Part shown: positions 59,628 to 64,000 of the stretch, one piece after another
How the letters are laid out: each line of letters opens with the position of its first letter
Numbering within the stretch: position 1 is the first letter of the stretch
NCBI GenBank assembly: GCA_003248965.1
Contig: QFQU01000012.1
Coordinates: 73,903 to 137,902, forward strand
Source of the DNA: Brevundimonas sp.
GTDB lineage: Bacteria; Pseudomonadota; Alphaproteobacteria; Caulobacterales; Caulobacteraceae
Length of the DNA stretch: 64,000 bases
Direction of reading: 5' to 3'
Notes under the pieces: model-generated
Database searches by the model: none
What the model was told of the DNA's origin: nothing
What the model saw: only the letters and a program-made list of their open reading frames with translations
Program-made: the position numbers and the translations under genes

Positions 59628-60788
59628 TCAGGCGTGCGCCACGCGCGCGGTCGTCTTCTTGGCGGCGGTCGCCTTACGGGCCAGGGCGCGCGCCGCCACC
59701 GCCGCGCCGCGCACCTGTCCGGCCGCCGTCGGCTCGCACGCCTCGATGGTGGACCAGCGCCGGCGCAGAGAGGTGCGCAACGCCTCGCCCTTTCCACCGA
59801 CCCGGCTCAGCGCCGCCGCCGTCAGGTCGCCCAGCGCCTGGACCGGCCCCGGCCGCACCACGATGGCCTCGCGCACCGTCTGGCGCGCATTGACGAAGTA
59901 CTTCTTGTAGGTCTCGCCCTCGAAACCGAAGTCGAACACGCGGAAGCCTTCCGCCGCCGCCAGCCGCATCGTGTCCATGCTCAGCAGTATGCCCGGCGAA
60001 CACCGCGCCAGCGCCGGCTCATAGACCGGGAACCAGAAATGGTAGTGCCGTCCGGCGTACAGAGAGAACTCGACCGCCACCAGCTTGTCGCCCGCGTGCA
60101 TGGCCGCCATCGAGGCGCCGAAGTCCGCACGCGGATTGGCCATCAGCGCCTGCAACAGGTCGCGTGTCCAGCCACAGGCGAAGATGTCGTGCAGGCCCGA
60201 ACGCCGATACTGCGCCGCCTTCAGTTCGATCAACCGGTCCAGCATGTCGGGATCGCGCAAGGCCCGCTCGACCCGGATCGGACCCAGTTCGGCCTCCAGG
60301 CTGCGGCGCGCCCGCTCCTTGTCCTTGAAATACTTGCCATAGGTCGCGCGGCGCTCGGCGTACCAGGCGTCATAGCCGCTGTCCGGCATGACCACCTGCA
60401 CGGTCTGGCGGGCGCATCCGGCCTCGCCCGCGCCGATCCAGCCCGCCACGCTGAAGCGGCTGGCCTTCAGCAGGCGCGCGACTTCCTCTAGGGTGATCAC
60501 TTCCTCGGCCGAGGCGATCACGCCGTGATAGTCGTTCATCGGCGCGCCCAGCGGCTGCACCGCCCGCCCGCGCCGCTGGAAGGGGAAGAACCCCACGATC
60601 CGCCCGTCGCGCCGGAACACCGCCAGCGCCGCCCCCGGGCAGACGCGCCCGGCGATCTCGGCGTAATCCCAGCGGAAATAGGGACTGGTGAGGGTCGGGT
60701 TCGTCGCCGTCCACTCCCGCCACAGGGCGATCCCGGCGGCGTCCAGCGCCTCCGTCCTGATGATCTCGACCTTTAGGGTGTCGGGCAT
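59628..60788 (-). CDS. CelD/BcsL-type GNAT-fold acetyltransferase (FemAB-like)
   Basis: The 386-residue protein starts MPDTLKVEIIRTEALDAAGI. It has the split GNAT architecture of the Acetyltransf_6/CelD group: SPYFRWDYAEIAGRVCPGAA with a central RDGRIVGFFPFQRRGRAVQP, then DKLVAVEFSLYAGRHYHFWF and FDFGFEGETYKKYFVNARQT. Related proteins act in exopolysaccharide or capsule synthesis. The C-terminal 70 residues are basic and Ala-rich and probably disordered. The start at 60788 has an AGGACG site. It precedes the cupin-type oxygenase gene in a two-gene operon. Confidence 0.82.
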   Translation of the reverse strand: MPDTLKVEIIRTEALDAAGIALWREWTATNPTLTSPYFRWDYAEIAGRVCPGAALAVFRRDGRIVGFFPFQRRGRAVQPLGAPMNDYHGVIASAEEVITLEEVARLLKASRFSVAGWIGAGEAGCARQTVQVVMPDSGYDAWYAERRATYGKYFKDKERARRSLEAELGPIRVERALRDPDMLDRLIELKAAQYRRSGLHDIFACGWTRDLLQALMANPRADFGASMAAMHAGDKLVAVEFSLYAGRHYHFWFPVYEPALARCSPGILLSMDTMRLAAAEGFRVFDFGFEGETYKKYFVNARQTVREAIVVRPGPVQALGDLTAAALSRVGGKGEALRTSLRRRWSTIEACEPTAAGQVRGAAVAARALARKATAAKKTTARVAHA

Positions 60789-60963
60789 GGGCGTCCTAAA
60801 CGGACCTGGCGTCGCCAAGTCAAATCCAGCCTCCATCCTGCCTGATCCGCCGTTTCGTTAGGGTTCACCGGCATGGTGAACAGGTGTTGACGACCAGGGA
60901 TGGGAGCCGCCGCCGCCCGCGCGCGTTCCCTGTCCAATCTCAACCTTCGCCGGAAACGCCCTC

Positions 60964-61125
60964 ATGACCGATCCTCGCCCCGACGACCGCGCCGTCGAGA
61001 ACGAAAACCAGCGCCCCGACAGCGACGGCCAACCCCCGCGTCCGGCGACCGAACCAAAAGGCTCCAAGGGCTCCAGCAACTCGGGCGAGACCGCGACCGA
61101 CCCCGCCACCGGCGAGGAAAACTGA
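60964..61125 (+). CDS. Small acidic disordered protein, 53 residues
   Basis: The frame starts MTDPRPDDRAVENENQRPDS and ends SGETATDPATGEEN before TGA. It is almost entirely polar (Asp, Glu, Pro, Ser, Thr, Asn) with no hydrophobic core, cysteine or signal. It has good codon use (GC-rich third positions) and sits 44 bp upstream of the L,D-transpeptidase gene on the same strand. The composition resembles small stress-related or hydrophilin-like proteins. No function is known, and it could still be non-coding. Confidence 0.55.
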   Translation: MTDPRPDDRAVENENQRPDSDGQPPRPATEPKGSKGSSNSGETATDPATGEEN

Positions 61126-61169
61126 TCACGTCCCACTCGCCTTCCCTATTCGCCATCTGAAAGCTCCTG

Positions 61170-62210
61170 ATGAATCGTCGCGTCCTGTTTGCGTCCGCCC
61201 TGTCCCTCGTCGCCCTCGCCGCCTGTTCGCGCGACAACAACCCCGACCGTTCGTCTGCAGACGCCGGAGTCGGCCGCGCCGGTCCGCTGTCGCGCGACGC
61301 CATCGAGAACGCGGCCTATACGCCGCCGCCAGCCGATGTCCCGTCGCCCCCTGGGCAACCCGCCCAGCCCCAGCCTGCCCTGATCCGCGCCCAGGTCCTG
61401 CTGGAGCGCGCGCGCTTTTCGCCCGGCGCCATCGACGGCCTTGAAGGCTCGAACATGAGACAGGCCGTCGCCGCCTTCCAGAAGGCCAACGATCTGCCGA
61501 CGACCGGCCGATTGGATGACGGCGTGCAGGACCGCCTGCGCCGACAAGGGGCCGGTTTCGTCACCACCCTCTATCGCATCACCCAGGCCGATCTGGACGG
61601 CCCCTATCTGGGCGTGGTCCCGACCGAGCTGGAGGCTCAGGGCCAGGCGCCGCACATGGGTTACGCCAATATCGTCGAGGCCCTGGCCGAACGGTTCCAT
61701 GTCACCGAAGCCCTGCTGCGGGCCATGAACCCCGGCGCCGACTTCAACCACGCAGGCCAGGCCCTGCTGGTCCCCGCCGTCAACACGACGCCTCTGGCCG
61801 CCGACGTCGACCACATCGACGTGGACAAGCGCGAGGGTTCGGTGCGCGCCTTCGCCGCCGACGGTCGACAGTTGGCCTATTTCCCCGCCACCATCGGCAG
61901 CGGCGACAATCCGACGCCCAGCGGCACGGTCAAGGTCAACGGCGTCGCCCGCAATCCCGACTATCTCTACGACCCCTCAAAGCTCAGCTACGGCGACGGA
62001 AAGAAGAAGGTTCTGGTCAAGCCAGGCCCGAACAACCCGGTGGGCGTCGTCTGGATCGACCTGAACAAGCCCAGCTATGGCATCCACGGCACGCCCGATC
62101 CGCATCTGGTCGGCAAGACCGCCTCGCACGGCTGCGTGCGCCTGACCAACTGGGACGCCTGGACCCTGGCCGACAAGGTCAAGCCCGGCGTGACCGTGCG
62201 GTTTCTATAA
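61170..62210 (+). CDS. L,D-transpeptidase lipoprotein with peptidoglycan-binding domain
   Basis: The 346-residue protein starts MNRRVLFASALSLVALAACS, a lipoprotein signal with cysteine at residue 19. A peptidoglycan-binding helical module follows (residues about 70-125, VLLERARFSPGAIDGLEGSN, AAFQKANDLPTTGRLDDGVQ). The YkuD domain ends with IHGTPDPHLVGKTASHGCVR, which contains the catalytic His and Cys. It forms 3-3 crosslinks or attaches proteins to peptidoglycan. The periplasmic, outer-membrane-anchored location fits the lipobox. It converges with the esterase gene, with only four bases between stop codons. Confidence 0.94.
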   Translation: MNRRVLFASALSLVALAACSRDNNPDRSSADAGVGRAGPLSRDAIENAAYTPPPADVPSPPGQPAQPQPALIRAQVLLERARFSPGAIDGLEGSNMRQAVAAFQKANDLPTTGRLDDGVQDRLRRQGAGFVTTLYRITQADLDGPYLGVVPTELEAQGQAPHMGYANIVEALAERFHVTEALLRAMNPGADFNHAGQALLVPAVNTTPLAADVDHIDVDKREGSVRAFAADGRQLAYFPATIGSGDNPTPSGTVKVNGVARNPDYLYDPSKLSYGDGKKKVLVKPGPNNPVGVVWIDLNKPSYGIHGTPDPHLVGKTASHGCVRLTNWDAWTLADKVKPGVTVRFL

Positions 62211-62214
62211 GGCC

Positions 62215-63807
62215 TCAGTGGACGGCGCCGAACGAGGTGCCGTCCCAGAAGTCGCACTGATGGCGGGCGAAGAAGTCCTCGTCCAACCGGTCGCCCTCGG
62301 GAGCGAAGACGCGCACCGGCCCGTCGCCTTCCACAGCCGGCCAGTCGGGACCGAAGTCCGTCTGGCCGAAGCCCGCCCACAGCGCCTGCATCCGTCCTGA
62401 TAGGGCCTTTTGCTCGGGCGTGAACCGCTTCACGTCGGCGAAGATCCAGCTGGTCCCGAACACATAGGCCAGTTCGCTGGCGTGATAGGCGCCCAGGTCC
62501 AGCCCGACGACCCAGCGCGGCAGAACGAAGGGCGCGTTGCGGTCCGCGAACTCATAGCCGTGCACCGGCACGAACCGCGACAACTGACGCCGCAGGGCCT
62601 GAGACGGACAGGCGAACCTCTGGTCCGTGAACTGGGTCGCGATAGCGTAGGCAGGCCCCTCCGGCCCGACGGGGTAGCGCGCCAGCACCCGCGCCCCCTC
62701 GTCGCCATACATCCAGACCGTCTCCTTGTCGTAACGGTCCATTGTCTTGACTTCGTTGGCGAACAGCCGCCCCTCGTCCAGGTTGGAGCCGACGATGACC
62801 GGCACGCGCACGAAGCGCCCATGGGCGAAGGCGACGGCGGGGTTTTCCGGCACGGTCGCATCCGTATGCACGGGCCCCCAGGAGCCGGGACCGTTGATCC
62901 CCGCCCGCACCGAGGCCGCGCGCGACAGCCGCCAGGCCGGAAGCGCCTTCAGACATTTCACCTGATCCTCGCCCGTGCAGCCCAACCGTTCGGCGAACAG
63001 CCCCCCCGAAGCCGCCGCCGCCTCGGCGCTGACCAGGGACGACGGCTCCAGACAGCCGCCGCTTTGCAAAATGACCCGCTGGAACAGACCCTCCGATCCC
63101 GGCGAGGTCATCAGATAACAGGCGGTCCAGGCTCCCGCGCTTTCGGCGAACAGGGTCACGTTCGACGGATCGCCGCCGAAGGCCACGATATTGCGATGGA
63201 CCCAGCGCATGGCCGCCTGCTGGTCCATCAGGCCGAAATTGCCGCCGAACCCCTCGCCCTCGGCCTGAAATCCTGGATGGGCCAGCCAGCCCAACGCGCC
63301 CAACCGATAGTTCAGCGTCACGACCACCCGCTTCTGCTCGCGCGCCAGCCTGGACGGGTCGTAGTTGGCGCCCGCCCCGATGGTGAAGGCCCCGCCCGGC
63401 GCATAGACCATGACCGGCAGGTCCGTGGCCTCACCCGCCGGCGCATAGATGTTCAGGAACAGACAGTCCTCGGACCCGACCACGATCCCGCCGCCCCCGC
63501 CCAGGATGGCGCGCCGCCCGAGCGCCTGGGTGCAGTCCGCCCCGATCCGCGTGGCGTCGCGCGTTCCGGTCCAGGCCTCGACCGCGCCCGGCGCGCGCCA
63601 ACGTCGGTCTCCGACCGGCGGCGCGGCGTAGGGCACGCCCAGGAAGGCCCGCACGCCATTCCCCTGGACGCCCCGCAACGCCCCCGCCTCCGTCGTCGCC
63701 GTCACCGGCCGGGCGTCGGCGGCGAACCGTACCTGATCGACCTTGCCGGGATGGGTGGCGCAGGCGCCGAGCAAGACAAGAAGGGCGAGAAGCAGGAACG
63801 GACGCAT
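62215..63807 (-). CDS. Type-B carboxylesterase lipoprotein
   Basis: The 530-residue protein starts MRPFLLLALLVLLGACATHP, a lipoprotein signal with cysteine at residue 16. It shows the carboxylesterase type B features: FLGVPYAAPPVGDRRWRAP, EDCLFLNIYAP, the nucleophile elbow TLFAESAGAWTACYL, and the catalytic His in PVHGYEFADRN, with an acid in SNLDEGRLF. Family enzymes hydrolyse ester bonds of lipids, drugs or plant compounds. Here the enzyme is probably displayed at the cell envelope. The upstream in-frame region is Arg-rich and not a signal, so 63807 is the start. Confidence 0.92.
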   Translation of the reverse strand: MRPFLLLALLVLLGACATHPGKVDQVRFAADARPVTATTEAGALRGVQGNGVRAFLGVPYAAPPVGDRRWRAPGAVEAWTGTRDATRIGADCTQALGRRAILGGGGGIVVGSEDCLFLNIYAPAGEATDLPVMVYAPGGAFTIGAGANYDPSRLAREQKRVVVTLNYRLGALGWLAHPGFQAEGEGFGGNFGLMDQQAAMRWVHRNIVAFGGDPSNVTLFAESAGAWTACYLMTSPGSEGLFQRVILQSGGCLEPSSLVSAEAAAASGGLFAERLGCTGEDQVKCLKALPAWRLSRAASVRAGINGPGSWGPVHTDATVPENPAVAFAHGRFVRVPVIVGSNLDEGRLFANEVKTMDRYDKETVWMYGDEGARVLARYPVGPEGPAYAIATQFTDQRFACPSQALRRQLSRFVPVHGYEFADRNAPFVLPRWVVGLDLGAYHASELAYVFGTSWIFADVKRFTPEQKALSGRMQALWAGFGQTDFGPDWPAVEGDGPVRVFAPEGDRLDEDFFARHQCDFWDGTSFGAVH

Positions 63808-63926
63808 AGGGACCCTTGGAGTCGGAACGAGGACAATACCTGAACCCGCGGTCGGTTTCCGCCGGGCGAAGCACCGCACGTGCGACGTCCGGGCCTCGGT
63901 CGGCGAACCCACGTTCACAAAGCAGA

Positions 63927-63956
63927 AGCGGCCCCCGGATGTTTCCGGGGGCCGCT
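63927..63956. terminator. Strong hairpin near the right edge, probably a terminator
   Basis: AGCGGCCCCCGGA (63927-63939) pairs perfectly with TCCGGGGGCCGCT (63944-63956) around a TGTT loop, 13 bp. It lies upstream of the minus-strand esterase, so it more likely ends a minus-strand gene beyond the right edge. A short T-containing tail follows on each strand. Confidence 0.6.
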
Positions 63957-64000
63957 CTGTTACGCGACTGTTCTGGTTGGCCTAGGCGCACCTCGCGGAG

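Noticed and set aside
63974..64000. Possible end of a minus-strand gene at the right edge (TAG complement at 63973-63976 region).
   Set aside because: Fewer than ten codons are present and the frame cannot be decided. The strong hairpin at 63927-63956 only hints at such a gene.

Overview
The window is GC-rich and densely coded, and looks chromosomal. It comes from an alphaproteobacterium of the Caulobacterales, most likely Brevundimonas or a close relative. The reasons are the protein flavour, the neighbourhoods fabG-fabD, xerD next to aroK-aroB, amidase-rne-M48 protease, and an RNase E that ends in a C-terminal GWW peptide. No rRNA gene, tRNA gene, CRISPR array or complete insertion sequence was found.

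Layout. 1-5.5 kb: the start of fabG (running off the left edge), fabD, a cytochrome b561-YceI fusion next to a YceI lipoprotein, and mutL. 5.6-7.85 kb: a two-gene island with a beta-class adenine methyltransferase and a convergent, slightly overlapping putative restriction endonuclease. 7.9-12.9 kb: small housekeeping genes (protein tyrosine phosphatase, rsmD, GFA protein, RluB-type pseudouridine synthase, tadA, two lipoproteins). 12.9-17.7 kb: aroK-aroB-acetyltransferase on the minus strand and, divergently, an xerD whose catalytic C-terminus is deleted, a DUF1902/HicA-type toxin-antitoxin remnant, and accA. 17.8-28.8 kb: a REC protein with a partner, an Atm1-like exporter, threonine aldolase, MscS channel, ATP-dependent DNA ligase, hybrid histidine kinase, BolA, a J-domain protein and a cell-wall amidase. 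29.2-41.2 kb: rne, an M48 protease with TPRs, a DsbA-like protein, a TPR protein, a nucleotide pyrophosphatase-like lipoprotein, an ABC-2 transporter and poxB.

41.3-56.5 kb is the S10-spc-alpha ribosomal cluster on the minus strand: 22 genes from rpsJ to secY, then adk, a TonB-like gene, rpsM, rpsK, rpoA and rplQ. It carries visible internal control signals: a strong promoter and long structured leader before rpsJ, tandem terminator-like hairpins plus a Caulobacter-type -10 element between rpmD and rplO, and a strong promoter plus hairpins before rpsM. The TonB-like gene sits between adk and rpsM.

56.8-64 kb is envelope-related: a beta-barrel outer-membrane protein, a DUF2807 protein with GSG repeats, a cupin/JmjC-like oxygenase paired with a CelD-type acetyltransferase, a 53-residue disordered acidic protein, an L,D-transpeptidase lipoprotein and a type-B carboxylesterase lipoprotein.

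The observations most worth a second look are the out-of-frame deletion in xerD that removes the catalytic tyrosine, the convergent restriction-modification pair whose nuclease I cannot assign to a family, the start-less hicA flanked by an 8-bp direct repeat, and the apparent split of the ribosomal cluster into separate transcription units.
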